Origin: Solea solea
Taxonomy: Eukaryota > Chordata > Actinopteri > Pleuronectiformes > Soleidae
DNA: 64,000 bases
Direction of reading: 5' to 3'
Assembly (NCBI RefSeq): GCF_958295425.1
Contig: NC_081144.1
Location: 7,045,186-7,109,185, forward strand
The notes beneath the pieces are model-generated. The model worked only from the letters and a program-made list of their open reading frames with translations. It ran no database searches and was not told where the DNA came from. Shown piece after piece: positions 48,241 to 62,640 of the stretch. Every line of letters begins with the position of its first letter. Within the stretch, counting starts at the first letter, position 1. The translations under genes were made by a program, and so were the position numbers.

Positions 48241-49190
48241 TTTTAAGGTGGACTGGTCAAAGCGATATTACTATCTTCATAATGCTCCCTTTAGAATATT
48301 ATTGGAACACTGTCAAAAAGCTCAATCATTGACTAGCTCTACTATTAGACATTTCTTTTGGATGACACTGCGTCAGTATGAAACAGAACAAGATGCCTGT
48401 TTGCTTGGTGTAACGTTCGATATAACAAGTTGTTTTTTATGAGATAAAGGTTTTTGGCAAGAAACTGGACATATAGTTCCTCTTTAATGTTATTTGAAGA
48501 TTTCATCACATCGCTGCACATTTCTGATTCTGGTTTGTTTCAAAGTCAAATGAAAAGCTGTTTATTGGACATCACTGTCTCTGTCTTTGCGCTGATGGTA
48601 TCAGAGCGCGGCCAAAGTGTCATCCATCGCTTGTTTCTGCTGAGTGTAAAAAGGCTCCCACAGTCTGCAATCTGTCATACAAACAAAAAGCCATCATGTC
48701 TTCACCTCTCACGCTCTGGGAACATTGTATGGAGTAACAGCGAGGCCTGTGGCGTCTCCCACTTTGATTTATGTCCAGACAAACGGTGCGATGTGCTTAT
48801 GGATGAAACGTTGGAGATGAAAACTCAGTTCAAAACCTATAGACTCTTCATCAAATATGACAGGGTTAGGGTTTAAACAGTGACAAGCGTGCAGACTGTC
48901 ACACTTAGTATTCACAAATATATCAGTGTGAATATTATTTTGACTTGTCTGTCTGGGAGTGACTAATATATGACACTGAAAACAGCCGACACTCATATTT
49001 TAGAAACTGGGAGTGGCAAATGGTTGCCAGGTCCAAGCTGTTAAAGTCTTAGCTTTTCCTGCAGTGTTCTCCTCTCAAAAACACCTTTGTTTTTAATCGA
49101 CTTCACTGAAGTTTTCTTCCGTCATCCTCCGTCTGTTCTCTCTGCGGCTCTTTATCTCTCCCTCTCCCTGTCTCTCAGTGAGGCTCCTCC

Positions 49191-49191
<1 letters not shown>

Positions 49192-49222
<31 letters not shown>
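49192..49222. repeat. (CT)n microsatellite
   Basis: About 15 CT units. Confidence 0.9.
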
Positions 49223-49224
<2 letters not shown>

Positions 49225-49929
49225 CGCCTCCATCCCTCGCGTGACTTAAAACATAAACATTGTTCAGGCCGCAGAAAGTGTGAGAGCTCTTATCTCTTGT
49301 ACTGAGGGGAGTCTAGATCTTTTGCGGTCACCTCCCTGCAACTTTAGACAATTTGAAATCTACACTTTTACTGCGGATTATACATTTTACCCACTAACGG
49401 TGTAATATTTACCTCGTTCATACTGTGACATGTGGGACTGGTGTGGAGCAGGTGGGGGGCGGGGGGCGGTGTCCTAGCACCCCCTGTTGACGAGCTGCCA
49501 CTGTGTCTAAAAGATCAAGGCGTGTGCATGCACGCACCTGTGCATCAGTGTGAAAACAGGTCAATTGTTTGTCGACCAAAGGCCAGCTCTGAGATGTGTT
49601 TGCCTACCTCCCTGCCTCCATATTAAACCTCTGCATTGCAGCACTGCCAGTGGGATTTCAGCTGGCACGGCCCTTTTTTTCCTCTAACCCTCCGTCTTCA
49701 CAATAGAGAGATTAAATTTGGGCCAGATCCCTGCATGGAAAGCTCCCCGCTCACACTTCGCACATCTCCTAGTGTTTGTATGCTACGCTCCAGGGAGCAT
49801 AGGGCAGCTACGCGCTCCCAAAGGTCTCCTCTAGGTTCCCTTTACCCCACACCATTCCCCTCCATCTTCCCCTGCCTGAGTGGGAGTACACTACATGTCT
49901 TAGAGAGAGAAACAGACAGAAAATGAGAG

Positions 49930-49931
<2 letters not shown>

Positions 49932-49964
<33 letters not shown>
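49932..49964. repeat. (GA)n microsatellite
   Basis: About 16 GA units. Confidence 0.9.
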
Positions 49965-49966
<2 letters not shown>

Positions 49967-52789
49967 ATGGAATCCTTAGAGGTTCTTCAATTGAAGTACT
50001 GCCTGAGAAGCTGCACAATAATCTTGTCAAAGAATGAGAAGGCTGTTGTAGACTGAGTTGCATGGACTGCACGATTCTCTTAATCAAACGGAGATCGTTT
50101 GGGGGATAAGAGGCAATGTAACTCACTCAGGATGTTTTTATCTTTTGGACAACACTATGGTTTTTAGCAGTTTGGTTTTCTGTGCACTAGTCGAATCAAT
50201 GACACAGGCCCACAGCCAAGTGAAGATTCAGTGAAGACAAAAGTCAGCACAGACGGCTGAACAGTGCCTCAGATTCTTGTTTTCCTCCCCGTCTTACGAC
50301 TGTTCACGCTGCTGCAGAGACGGTGGTGTAAGATGGCAGCTTCCATAAAACACGGCTCTATCCTAAAGTGCATATAACAGTAATACTCTTGAAAAACATA
50401 CTTAAGTGCATTTTATGCCAATGCATTTCAAAATTGTTGCACGCTGGACATTGCTGCGTACCTCAAAGAAGGCACAGGCTTCTCGTGCTGATGGATGAAA
50501 CCTTGTTTGAACCTGGTTGACTTGCAGTAAGTTAAAAAAAAAGGTTTGAGAATCCATTTTACCTCAAGTAACACCTTCTTCCTGACCTTAAAAGATATGA
50601 CTTTATCTGTGTTCATTTTAATATGAGTCTACTGCCAGCATGGTTCAGTGGTGCTGACTTGTAATGGAAATCAAAGGCCCGAGTTTTCATTAAATTCTCT
50701 GTCATTCTTTCCTTGCATAGCTCGGTCCTTTGGGGACATACATCGGTGTGGGAAAGATCCATTTCTGTTCACCAAGAGGCATATCCTTTCTGCTTGATTC
50801 TATCTAATCATCGAGCTGATGCCCCCGTCAGCTATAGCCAATTTACAACATTTCAAGATTCCTTTTGTGTTTGAGATGTGACCTTGTATTTGTCCTTGTG
50901 GAATATGATTTATTTCGGCATGGAGTTTATGCTGCTGTATAAGCATATATAACTGACAAGACCAGTCAACTTTGATGGAGTGTGTTTGTTTTCAGTCCTT
51001 GTTATTTGACCTTACCTGAAACAAAAGGGAAAATGCCACACATGCTCTTGGGAGTGCTGCAGTGTGAAGCAGTGCTGAAGGTTTTTCTTCTCTCCCTGTC
51101 ACCGTGACCCCCTCGGCTCGCTGCAAACAAGTCAATTTGACAGTTTGATAGTGTTTCTATGAGCACTGCAGGTACAGTATTTCATTGTGCAGGAACCCAA
51201 AGAGTTCCCTAGTCTATTTTATCCAGTGAACCGTGAAATTAGCGCTGAGATTTTTCATCTGCCATCTTGTTATCTTGACATGAGTGCGCTTGAATTCAAG
51301 GGTCACCACCAGCACAACAAAGAGAAAGTGATTTCTTTGTTTTCAACATAGATTTAAGGGTACAGCACTTCCATGATGAAGATGGTACCATCTAGAGAGA
51401 TATCCCAGTGGTAACTTTGAGTATATTTAGAAATGTAAAAATCTATTTGTAACACACACGATTCATAGAGGATGTGCTGTCCTGGTGACTGCAGACATAA
51501 AGTGTGTTTTCCCCTCACTGAAGTGCACAAATTGAAGTTGGTTATCTTTCCCCGTGGATGTTGTTTGTGATACAATTACAATAAAGCAATTAAATCCAGC
51601 GAGTCATGAAATTGATTGTTTTGCCAAAAATGGAGGAAGCAAATTGTGTCACAAACAGAATATCCTCCAAAGTCCGCAGAAGAACACGAGTAGAATATGA
51701 CTGATCACATAACATCCCGAGTATTATCTTGTCAGAAAGTTGTTCCTGGAAATGTTATTGTCCCAGGACATAGATCTGGTTGTTGTACCTTAAAGGAGGT
51801 TGATATTTTGGGGGATTCTGGGTTATATTCTCTCTTGTCGAGTGTTGAAGGCTGTAATCTTAGTACAAAGACTTGAAGCACACGGAAATGATTACATAAT
51901 CCCAATTAACAAATAATGCAAAGCAATTTTTTGTTGTTGTTATTTAGCGCTTTATGTTGAAATTCTTCGCTGCTTGGTTTAAAGTGTGTGATTACACTAA
52001 CACAGCCATTCCTTCTGCTTTTCTTTTTTTTCATTTGTCAAAACCTGCTTGTTGTTTTTGTCAATAAAAAGCCTCCGTGTGCTACAGTCTTTATAAATGG
52101 CTCATGAATTCAGCTTTAGGGTTTAACAACTTTATGAACTCAAAGCTCATCTTACTCCGGGTGGAAATCTGAGGGAAAAAAAGGCAGAGTGAGTTATGCT
52201 GAAGTCTGCCTTTGAGTGTTGATTTACAGCTGTTGTTCACAGAGACACTCATTAGGGGGCGATGACAATGATTGATTCAGTAACTGGTGAGCCATCACAC
52301 GCAACGGATTGCTGCTAGTGATAATTCATTTGTCCTGCACCTTTGTTGTTCAAAATATTAGGCTCGAGGCATATATCAACTTGTTTACGTGAAAGGGAGA
52401 CAGCTATCGATATTTTCCCTCTGGCTCAAAAATGGGTTTTTGCTGTGTAAAAGGGTCAGACCTGTATTGTTCATATTAATACCTTTGTCTTTATCCTTAT
52501 TTAATCATTTTAAATCGCATAGATTACATGATCGTGGAGGTGAGGTTTAATGCCATGGATTATCTTGAAATGCAACACACATACCCCATGGGGTCAACAA
52601 CTTTCTAATTAGTCACACACACATTTATATAATACGGGAGGGTGGAGCTTCAGCAGAAGTTGGAAATCACCTGGGATTTAAATTAGGTCAGCGGTAGACA
52701 CAGTTTCCAAGAACACAGTGTGATACGATACAGATGTTTCGAGAGTGGACTTAACTTGTCTGAGTTCACGTTGTGTCTTTGTCTTCCAG

Positions 52790-52857
52790 GGTTTGTGACT
52801 GACAACGTCCTCACTGTGATTGCCTTCGGCCACTCTTCAGGATTCAAGGTTTTGGCT
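52790..52857 (+). other. Candidate exon with strong splice sites
   Basis: The acceptor TTGTGTCTTTGTCTTCCAG and donor GGCT then GTGAGTACC enclose 68 bases. One frame is open across the whole block: FVTDNVLTVIAFGHSSGFKV, then LA, entered in phase 2 and left in phase 0. I recognise no homologue. It may be an alternative 5' exon of a gene spanning this region, or a chance exon. Confidence 0.3.
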
Positions 52858-55800
52858 GTGAGTACCGAGTATGGAGGCTTTGGTCTGATAGTGTGAACCT
52901 TACAGGCTGTGAGACTGAGACAGAAAATGGGGATGTGGAGGAGGACGAGGAGATTCCTCACTTCATCAGAGACGTCCAGTGTTGTTGCTTTGACCATCCT
53001 TTTTAAAGGGTGACAGATCACTGCACAATGTTCCATGCCTCTGTCCTCTGCTGCTCCCCTCTCAGAGATATCTTCCATTCCTCCTCACGAGCTCGCCTCT
53101 GTACCCGTACTGTCCACTGAAGGCATGGGCCAGCTGGCTGACCTTCTATGGCTGAATGCCTTTTGAGACTGTGCGGTAATTTGTTGTTTATCGAAAGAAA
53201 TGTTGCTGTTGGAATAAATGAACAAATCCAGAATAAGGATTTTAACAAACTAAAGAACTAATTGACCTGAAAGACAAATAGATATAAAAGGAATTTGTTA
53301 TTTATTATCATATATTTATTATTACAGTGTTACAAAATTAGAAAAAATACTTATGGGGCATTAAAATATTTGTAAATACAGTAGATCCCTGTGGGATCAC
53401 ATGTTTTGGGCTCTACTAGATGTCAGCATGAAACGTGCTGTGCTGGGTTTTCCCCGCTCCCCCATCTGTTCTCGGGGAAAAAGCGTTTGCATGTGCCAGA
53501 GAAAAGGAAGGAGCCCACTGCAGTGTGTAGTGAGCAGGGGAGGCGTGGCGAAGACAAAGGTGAAGCCTACTGTGGAGCAAGCATGATTTACTATACGATC
53601 AGGCTCCCTGTGCGCCAGTCTTCGGCATGCCCTGCACACTCCAGCACTCCTCTGATTAATCAGAGTCATTTCCATGAGTGATGGACGCTTCAGTACCACA
53701 GAGGGCTACAGAAAGCTAATAAACCCCAGCGGACAACAGCCTCGCTTGGAAGGACGGTTACTGGCTGCTGCTTTTTGTACCGACTCTGTCAGTACAACCA
53801 TCTGCCATTTTTCAGCCCTCACTGCCCGGTCGGTGTCAGTCTTACTGTTATTAACACTGATCAGCTCACATGTAGTGAATGGAAATTCACGGCTCTACGA
53901 CGAGTGGTGCATAATTACTTGCGTGGATATGCAGCTCTAGAGGTCATAGCTTTTATAAGATACTTTATACTGCATATTTAATAGATAGAATCAACCCTTT
54001 CCTATATATTTCAGTTTTTTTATAAACACTGAACCTTTTTGATTAATCTTGACATGTCAGCAGCAGGCTGAGACTGAAGGTGTAAGTGCAACAGCAGCAG
54101 AGAATTATCAGATAATGAGAGGAGAAGAGCATATTACAATAAAACAATATCCAATTTATCCATGACAATGTAATGAGATAAAGAGCAGGAGGGGATAACC
54201 AAGGCTGAAGCTTCACGTTTGGTTCACTGTCCGGGAGAAAGTTATCCACACTGGCATGTCTTCAAATTCCTTTGATGTATAAACACATCTCCACGACAGA
54301 CCCTTGCTCTGCTTCTCTTCTGGATCAAGATGTTTTTGAGATGGGTAGAGAGGCTTTTTAGATTTGGTAATGTTTGGCATTTCTGACCCGTTGTTGCACC
54401 GCACTGTTGGCAAACCCTGTGCTGAAGTAAGCTGCGTTTGCGACCTGCAAATGAAAATATCATTTGTGAACAAATGAGCAGGTTTCCTTAATCTGTAATT
54501 TTATGACTTGATATGATACTTGTCTTACATATAGCTCCTTTAAGACAGAAAATAACTGCCCCTGTATTTCAGCACAAAAAACTTCATTTTAAGTCAAACA
54601 CAAATCTTTTATTTTTTTAATCACAAATGTTTAATCCAGCTTTAACAGAGACACAGAGGAAACGCGCCTTTAAATCACATATCATCACAAGTTCATGCAA
54701 ATCTGTTTTTCCTGCAGAGCAGATATGAAATAACATCAGCAATCGTTTGAGGTTGTGTTTCTGTTCTTAATCGCTACATGCTTTGGTCTCGAAAATTGTC
54801 TTCCTGCCATTTTGTGTTGAGCTGATAATGTACAGCACTGGCGGTTTTTAAAGAGTTTTTATTTTCCTGGAACAGGCTGAATGTGTCACAATAAGAGATG
54901 AATAAGAGATGAAACTCTGAATGCTTTTGAATTTAATTTGAAAAAATATAAAATGGTAATGAGTGAAGGATCTTTAATGGCTTAATTAAGCCCAAGGCAA
55001 TGTCTTCCAGCAGAACAAACAACCTCAATTATTAGTATTCATTTACTCCACAAATTCAGACTTCAATTGTTTGACATAAATAACGACTCTACATTCAAAT
55101 AAATTTTCTGTTGTTCTAATCATTTCACAAAGCTTATACATATATAATGAATTCAAAAACAAATGTATTTCATGCTTTCTTCTGGCAATAAAGCAGTGTA
55201 GAATACATGTGTGCATTATGAATGAAGCTACACTTTCATTGACATAGATATAGGATCAAATTTGCCCTTGAATCTAAATTGGAACTATTACATGGAGCAT
55301 CTCTTCAATCTTGAAGTGGCGGCACAATTGTAAGCAAATGCTGAATGGCAGTTTGGAGACACAAAGATAAAGAAAACATCGCTGTAGCAGAGAAGCGCTC
55401 TCATTCTCCCACATCCAAAATTGACCGACACGATATTGCAATTTTGTACATCCTCACATCTGCGGCACGGGATCAAGATCTAATCCACGACCGCCAGCCT
55501 CGGAACAGCGCGTTCACCACGCGTAAAACATTATGTGTGTACATTAAAGCGGCAGAGATGGTGTGGAGACTGAGGGAGCCGTAAACTACGCTTCACTACT
55601 TCACATTTAGCCATAGAGGGACATAAATCTCGAGATTTCTCTTGATTAAAAAAAAGAAACATGTACCTTCTTACCTTAGTTTTCCTGTTTAATTTCTGCT
55701 GAATGTCGCTACTGTCTCAGTACACAGTCACCTCATGCACACATACGGATATTACTTTAATTATTGCACAGAAAGAAACACATGGCAGTACATGTGATTA

Positions 55801-57288
55801 TTGTAGAAGGAGCTCGGTAGGTTAATGCCATTTTATGGCTTTCCTTAGTCATGGAGTGAACAGCTTTAATACATGGCTGCAAGCTCCACATCACACTCAC
55901 CTGATTAAATATGTATTGTAAGTTGCACTGAATTATTTCTGGAGACGGGGGCCTGTTTTTTTCTTTTCTTCCAAGTGATGTAGTCTTTTTTTGTCTTACT
56001 TCGTACGCGGTGAAATCATGGTGATGATGATTGGTTGCGTTAGCTGTTGTCAGCTGTAAACAACCGCAGTGAGGGCATTCGTCGTGTGACTCATGTCCCG
56101 CGGGACAGGTGCCAGTGTTGCTCAACATGGCTTCACCCAACATGCTATGAATCTCTGGCGGATCAATGCCCCGTTCACTTTGAGCCAGTGAGTCACTCCT
56201 GCCTGGGTTTCAGGCCACTGGGCTGTAAGATTTTGCTTATTATGTGGAAAAGGCTGCACAAAGGAATACAGGGTTGAATAGCTCTCATGGATTCAGTTAC
56301 GAGGCCTAAATATAACACGTCGATGTGGAGGGAGCAGATGGAGGTTGTGTTTTATTTATCTAGTCTGGATTGTGAGTGTTGCACTGCCATTTTATTTTCA
56401 TCCTACACAAAAGAAGCCACAGAGAGCAGTCATCCTCCATGTTTGACATTCTAAAGGTGTATTTTTTTTTTTCCTTCTGTCAACAGAAGGAAATCAGCAG
56501 TAACTTGATCCTACTAGCTGATATTGTCTTCAGAGCCAAAGCCTGGCTTAGTTCAATGCAGTAGTGTGCACTGCCCTGCTTCTGAAAAGTGTTATCCATG
56601 TGTTAAATTATTCCCAAGCAAATTTGTAATCTACCGCTGTCTCATAAACATATTAAAATGCCAGTCTGTCAAAGATAGTGTGGTGTCCTCACTTGGGACA
56701 ATAACTCCTTTGAGGGAAGGATCCAAGCAGTTTCCCAAAGAGCCTCAGTGAATGAAATGTTCAAACATATCACAATCATCGAAAGCAACCCATGTAGCAC
56801 AGTTTAAACGTGTAGGATTTGATTTGGTTTGATTATAAACTTGCAAACACCTTACGGTAGGCCTGTTTGAGTCCAAAGTTATTTCAAACCACATTATTAG
56901 GCTATTTTTTTTGCTAAATGTGGGGCCAAATAACATAATCACAATAGGCATCGTGAAATGTGTGCAAAAATAGACAAGTAAACTAAGACGGCCCCAACCA
57001 AGCTTGAAACCTTATGGACTATTCCATTAAAAAAATGGTATAAACCTAAGAATAAACCTAAACCTTTTAAACTGCCCTGGCAACAGTAAATGAAGATATA
57101 AGTGGTTTAACAAGATGTACGATGTTGTGCTTGCGTCACTGAGATTACTCCAGCCTCGTCATAATGATTCCATCACATTTAATTCAAAAGCAGCATCCAT
57201 ACATGACTCTGTAGTGAGAAAATGTATCACCACAGACAGGGAACAAATTAAATTTCTTGCTTTTCAGATGTATCGAAATTACAAAAGG
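52858..57288. other. Noncoding DNA
   Basis: Nothing recognisable as a gene. The frame at 55345-55584 is CpG-richer than its surroundings but has no homology I know. Confidence 0.35.
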
Positions 57289-57330
57289 CTCTCTCTCTCT
57301 CTCTCTCTTTCTCCCTCCCTCCCTCCCTCA
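57289..57330. repeat. (CT)n-(CCCT)n microsatellite
   Basis: A CT run followed by CCCT units. Confidence 0.9.
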
Positions 57331-58170
57331 CACTCCCTTCTTCTCTCACATTCCCTCTCACTCTCCATTTTTACTGATTGAGACTTTATTGATTTCTGGT
57401 TCGAGTGCTCATTGCTGGCCAATGAGAAGAGCAATTCACTTAGGGGTGGATGATAATTCTTAGTGACACACACTAATACCCGAAGGGCTCCGAAACAAGC
57501 AGATTTACACAATAACGTGTTTTTAAAAAAAACAAATCATCGTTAGTTAGGGGGACGTTGGTAGGTATAGCACTTATGACTATAAGGAATTTTGAATATT
57601 TAACACAGGACACATGCGCTGCACCCTGATTTTAGAGACACATTGTGCGAATACTAAAATATAGCCTTTGTCGTTTGTTTTCGTAGGATTGAAATCTTCC
57701 TTGATCTCAGTGGGAGTGGCGCAAGTCCAAAGACATAATTCAGATAAATGGATAGCGATGACAAGGGAGAGACAAGAGATGCAGCAGCAGCAGCAGCTGG
57801 CTTCTGCTGCAGTAAGCACACAGCAGCTGACATGCTTCTTTTATTCTCTGGTCTCATCCATAGTATATATACAGTATATATATATATTTTTTATTTTATT
57901 TTTTTCTTACATTTTACTTATTTTACATTCTGCCGCCTTGTAAGCTGAGAAATATATCAGAGCTTAGTATGGAGCAGCAGTGCTATGAGAACACGGTGGT
58001 GTGAGTGCTGATTGAACAGGAGAGCATATGGATTTTTTGGGTTGCCCTTATGTGTTGGAGTGGGGGTACAGATTGCTGCATACATGAGCAAAAGAAAAAA
58101 AAGAAAAATCAGCTGGGCAAGCAGTGAGTGCCGGAGTGTGGGGAGAGAAAGCAAGGGGAAGGGAGAGGGA
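57331..58170. other. Noncoding DNA
   Basis: A short CAG run is at about 57780-57797, with a TA-rich stretch at 57860-57890. No gene. Confidence 0.4.
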
Positions 58171-58197
58171 AAGGGAGGGGAGGGGAGGGGAGGGGGA
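58171..58197. repeat. (GGGGA)n tract with G-quadruplex pattern
   Basis: Five consecutive runs of three or more G separated by single A on the plus strand, about 150-330 bp upstream of the exon-like block ending at 58503. Confidence 0.8.
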
Positions 58198-58347
58198 TCC
58201 TTTCAGTGAAAGAGACAGAAATAGTGGAGACGAGAAGAGGAGGAGGGGATTGACAGAAAAAAAGAGGTGGGGGTTGTCACAGAGAGAATGAGTGAGCATG
58301 TGTGTATGTGTGTGCGTGTTTGTGTGTATGGCAGAGCATAATGCTGC

Positions 58348-58503
58348 AGTGGAAACAGTGCGAAGAGGACTGCAGGTTCCGGCACTGATGGGAGTGCGGT
58401 TGGTGTACGTTATTGAGGCATTGTAACTTTGACCTTAAGTGCCTCCTTGGTGAATGGATTGGCCTGTCGTGGACAACAAGACAACGGGATTACAGTAGTG
58501 CTG
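58348..58503 (+). other. Candidate 5' untranslated exon
   Basis: The block ends TACAGTAGTGCTG then GTAAGG, a good donor. It begins after GCATAATGCTGCAG, a possible acceptor, or may be a first exon, since a G-rich, TG-repeat region lies just upstream. Composition is balanced and repeat-free. It carries no long frame, so a 5' UTR role fits. If it belongs to a FOXP-type gene, the coding exons lie right of the window; this is inference. Confidence 0.35.
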
Positions 58504-61500
58504 GTAAGGCTGTATTTCAGCTCTCTTCTCAGCATCACTTCAACACTTCCTTTGGAGGCTGCGCCTGACTTTCCTTTTGCCTTGGTTTTACCTTAACTGT
58601 GCTGTAGTTGCTGGGTGATGTGTTACTTCTTGGTGCATGTGGTGCAAACTTTACTTGAAGCTAATTCATAAGTGTCACGTGAAGGAAATACTAAGCATCC
58701 TCTGGGTCCTGATCTGCCCCAGCACCTAGTTTTGGACCTTGTCTTCATGCAGTTTGTGTGCAATTTATTACAGCTCCCCACTGTGGACTGTATGGGTGGG
58801 TTGCAGCCTCTGTATCTAGATTATTCTCATTGATCATGCCTCATTTAGCCTGCCTGGTGAGTGTAGTACATCTTTCTTTCCTGAAGAGTGTCCAGAAGGC
58901 TGCCTCGCTGACAGATGCTCTGCTTTACCCCTTTAGCTCCACCAGCATCTCTCACAAGCTCCCCGAAACAAGCAAGTGGAGCCAAGAAATGGCATGCTAC
59001 ACTAAAATACTCCAAACGCTACTGTAGTCACAAGGTAACAAAACAGTGAGCAGCACTTTGAATGTGTGGAGATCAAGTAGACTGACATAAAAATAGGCAG
59101 GGAGGGTGGGGGTCTGTATTAAGTGCTGCATGTTGGTCTTTTTTACTGCTGCATCTCACGGGACATGTATCACAGGCAGCACTGAGTTACATAACCAAGA
59201 ACAAAGCCTATACTGGGCTGTTTGTCCCTATTATTTCCTAATGCTGACTCGTGCAGGTCTGCGTCAGGCTTGTCACTTGTACATCCGTTTTCATGTAATA
59301 AAATTGAATCCAAATGAGAGTTGGCAGCATTAATTGCGTGAATTGTGATGAATTAAGAGCCACGTGTAACGCGTTATTTAGATTTTAATCCCATTATTTG
59401 TGCGTATCCTCTGTTCACACACACAGTGTATCAGAGCTACTCGCGTAGAGAGTTGGGGGGGGGGGGGGGGCTGTCACACTTAATGCTGATGACTTAGAGA
59501 TGATGATTTGGCGTCATCATTAAGTCAGGAAGTGAAATAAATAAGTAAATGAAGCTGCAGCTGTGTCCGTATAATTTGATCCTGTTTGCATATGTCAATT
59601 GTCCACATAAGACAACTTAACTTGAACTTCTTGAAATGCAAATGCTGCTGCATTAACATGAATCTGAAGTAGACACCGTGTTAACTCAGGCTTATTGCAT
59701 GTCTTAAGATTTTAAATAAATAAATCTAAAAATCAAGCTTGTAAAACAAAGATCCCTTCTTTGCTTCCCATTTCATTTGATTACTAATCAAGAAACACAG
59801 GTAAGAGTGGCTCACAATGTTGATATGGACTTAAAGAACAACTAATTAATACAACTAACTTCTGCAGTGAGTCGCGATTAAGAAGAAATGAATCGTTTGA
59901 CAGCCTTAATTCAAATTAATTAGAAAACAGGAGCTATTACTGTAGTAGCTGCGCTTTTCTTTAAGAAGTGATTTAGCAAATTTTAGCCTGGTTTCAAAAA
60001 CACATCAGCTGTAACACAATTATTTGTTCTCCTATCTTCACATGGATTCATGCCCTGAAGTCACATCTTGAAATATAAACCAGGTTCATTCTTTCCCCCC
60101 CCCGAGTCTTTGTGGTTGTAATTATCAGAGACAAGTCAATGGCCTGTATGTGGAGAGATAATGTGATCATTCCAGTTCCAGAAGTGTAGTAAACAACCGC
60201 AGAGTGGACAATGTAAGCGGTAATATGAGTCGTATGTACAACTGGGCATGTCGTGCACCTGTATGCGTGTTTACTTCTCCCAGTACCCAGTAGAGTGCAG
60301 GGAGACTATTTGATACTGAACATCAGCTCTGCAGGTTCTTTATTGTGTCAGGCTCTGAAACATTCAGACAGGCTCATTAAGTCTGTACTGCAGGCTGCCA
60401 CTCCCTGTGGCTCTCACACTGAGGAATGCTCTCTGAGGTCTTCATAGATAACCAGAAAAATGAGCGGATGCTTTAAAGTTCACCAATCGTATTTTTTTTT
60501 CTTTTTTTTCTTACGACTCCCTCCAAGAGGGCAGCTGGTGTCCTAATGCCGAAACGTCTCAGATAAGAAGATGAAGATAAAAGCTTTGTAGAGAGGGTTC
60601 GCCCTATATCGCACACGTATTAACCTTGTTTTTCCACTTGCTGTTGCTTCATTAGGCTGAGATAGTTGCACTCGCAGCCTATTTTAGAAAGTATACCACG
60701 GGCCGAAGTGTGCTCAAAAATGACAGAGCCATTCCGGATCCTCAGAATGAGTCAGTGATTTTTCCCTCTGACAGATTATAGCACAGCTATCATTGTGATT
60801 GCTCAGCTGCTGTCAGCTCCAGGTGAGAGCTGAGCCTTCCCAATTTTGGCCCAAGACCATGTGATGGTGTGTTTGCTGGCAGACGATGGCAAAGAGCCTT
60901 GGTGTTAAACGGTCAGACACTGTTACCCGCAGCACCCTGCTGTGTTGATGGGGCATTTTCTCATTTTTACATCTCTAGAGGGAGAAAAACATGCCAATCT
61001 TTGTTGGCAGATTCCGAGCAGATTTTTCCCCTTTCCCACCTTTTAGCTTCAACTTGGTGGTGGATTTGTGCACGGCCGGAGACAACACAGCAAGGAGCAG
61101 CGTGACACTTTATTGTGTAGACTGAGTGAATACGTTGAGATTTATGTTTCTGACGACGAGGAAAGGCCCGTACATGTGTGCTCTCTCCGAGGGCTGCGAG
61201 AAAAGAATGACGTCATTATTTGGGCGTGGTTAATGCAGAAATGTTGAGTTTCTTGTAGACCCTTTCGAGAGCTACGTCACCGGAATGTGCACGCGCAGTT
61301 TAGGGTCAGAAAACACAATCTTACTATTAACTTGTACAACAGTCCAACACATAAGAGGCCTACTTGTAGCACAGTTGGCTGTGAAAATAGAACCAGCAAG
61401 TTCTTCAGAATCCCTACATGATCTAAAAAAAATAGACATCGTCTGTAGCTCCAAGGATACATTCATAAAAAGAGAAGACTGGCGTGATGCTACTGCAGTC

Positions 61501-62640
61501 AAAGAGGATATATGAGGACCGTGGACATACATGCTATTCGCTTACCTGTTGTGATGTTTTCTGACCCCAAACTGTGCACGCATTCTCGCTAGGCTTGGAA
61601 TGTTTGTATACAATGAAAGGGTCTGTTCTTGCCATCTCAAGAAAAATAACACATTTCTCTGTTCTTGCGCAGCATGTTCAGACCTTTAGAAACACCGTAA
61701 ACACTCATTCATGCTGCAATAGTGGCAATTCACTTGGCAATAGTGGAGGAGAAGGCTGTGATACTGTACCATTTAAGAAAGAGCCAAAAGCAACAATATT
61801 GTTGTTATTATTCCTGACTTGCGAAGCCTCTCCTTGAAAGTTCCATCATTGTTGAAATTGTTTGATGTATAGATGTGCAAAAATAGCACAGGGTTATGGA
61901 CAGAAGGCTCTGTCAACTTCATAACAGAGAATAGTTAGCCAATTAAATTTAGCGCCAGTGAACTTGACCAAGTATCACAAAACCCAAAAAACAAGGGGTT
62001 TATGAAGGCCACAACCCTTAAAAATTAGCTTCAGATGTGCTATAAGGTCAACCTTTGTTCTTGTCATTTGGACCTAATGAAAGATTATAAGAAAAATCAG
62101 TGAAGAAACACCACTGGTAACTTAGCAGAGTCCCAAAGTGACAACCGTACAGTCTTTCCACCAAATATTCTGACATATTCATTCTTGCATTAAAATAACA
62201 AATAAGAAGCAGATTACTTTTCTTCCTATTGACTGATCTATTAATTGCCGGGCTTTTAACGCTAAGCTATTCAGCTGCTGTCACTTAATATTCACTGGAC
62301 AGCCTCGAGATTAGTATTGATTTTCACGTCTAACTCCAGAGTATTCCCCGAAAATTTCAAACTAATCCTTTAATGCCACAGTAATGAAAGATAAGAGGTG
62401 ATTCTCTAACTTAAGAAGAGATTTCGTTGTCTTATTCCGTACATATTTTTCTCTCTTTAAAACAAGAGGATGTCTGCGGCCTGTCTGCGTTGCCGCAGAA
62501 GCCCTCTCCGGTTTTTTACTTTTTCTCCACACAGCCTTTACATGCACATTGGGTCACTGTCTCGGTGACAGAATGATTAATCCACCTATCAGGGGAGAAG
62601 GAAAAGGGCTGAGCTGAGGGGGAGAAGGAGAATGTATGGT
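58504..62640. other. Noncoding DNA
   Basis: No gene recognised. It includes a 16-base G run at 59455-59470 and scattered short homopolymers. The open frame at 60253-60447 has no homology I can name. Confidence 0.4.
59455..59470. repeat. (G)16 homopolymer
   Basis: A run of sixteen G; its length is prone to sequencing error. Confidence 0.85.

Larger units (their letters stand above)
48241..52789. other. Noncoding DNA with two dinucleotide runs
   Basis: No gene recognised. The 140-codon frame at 48454-48876 has no known homology. (CT)n runs at 49192-49222 and (GA)n at 49932-49964 give most of the other open frames. Confidence 0.4.

Noticed and set aside
48454..48876. 140-codon plus-strand frame
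   Set aside because: No homology, no splice context. Frames of about this length are expected roughly once by chance here.
60253..60447. 64-codon frame that looked like a LINE reverse-transcriptase remnant
   Set aside because: No reverse-transcriptase motif can be found in it on closer reading.
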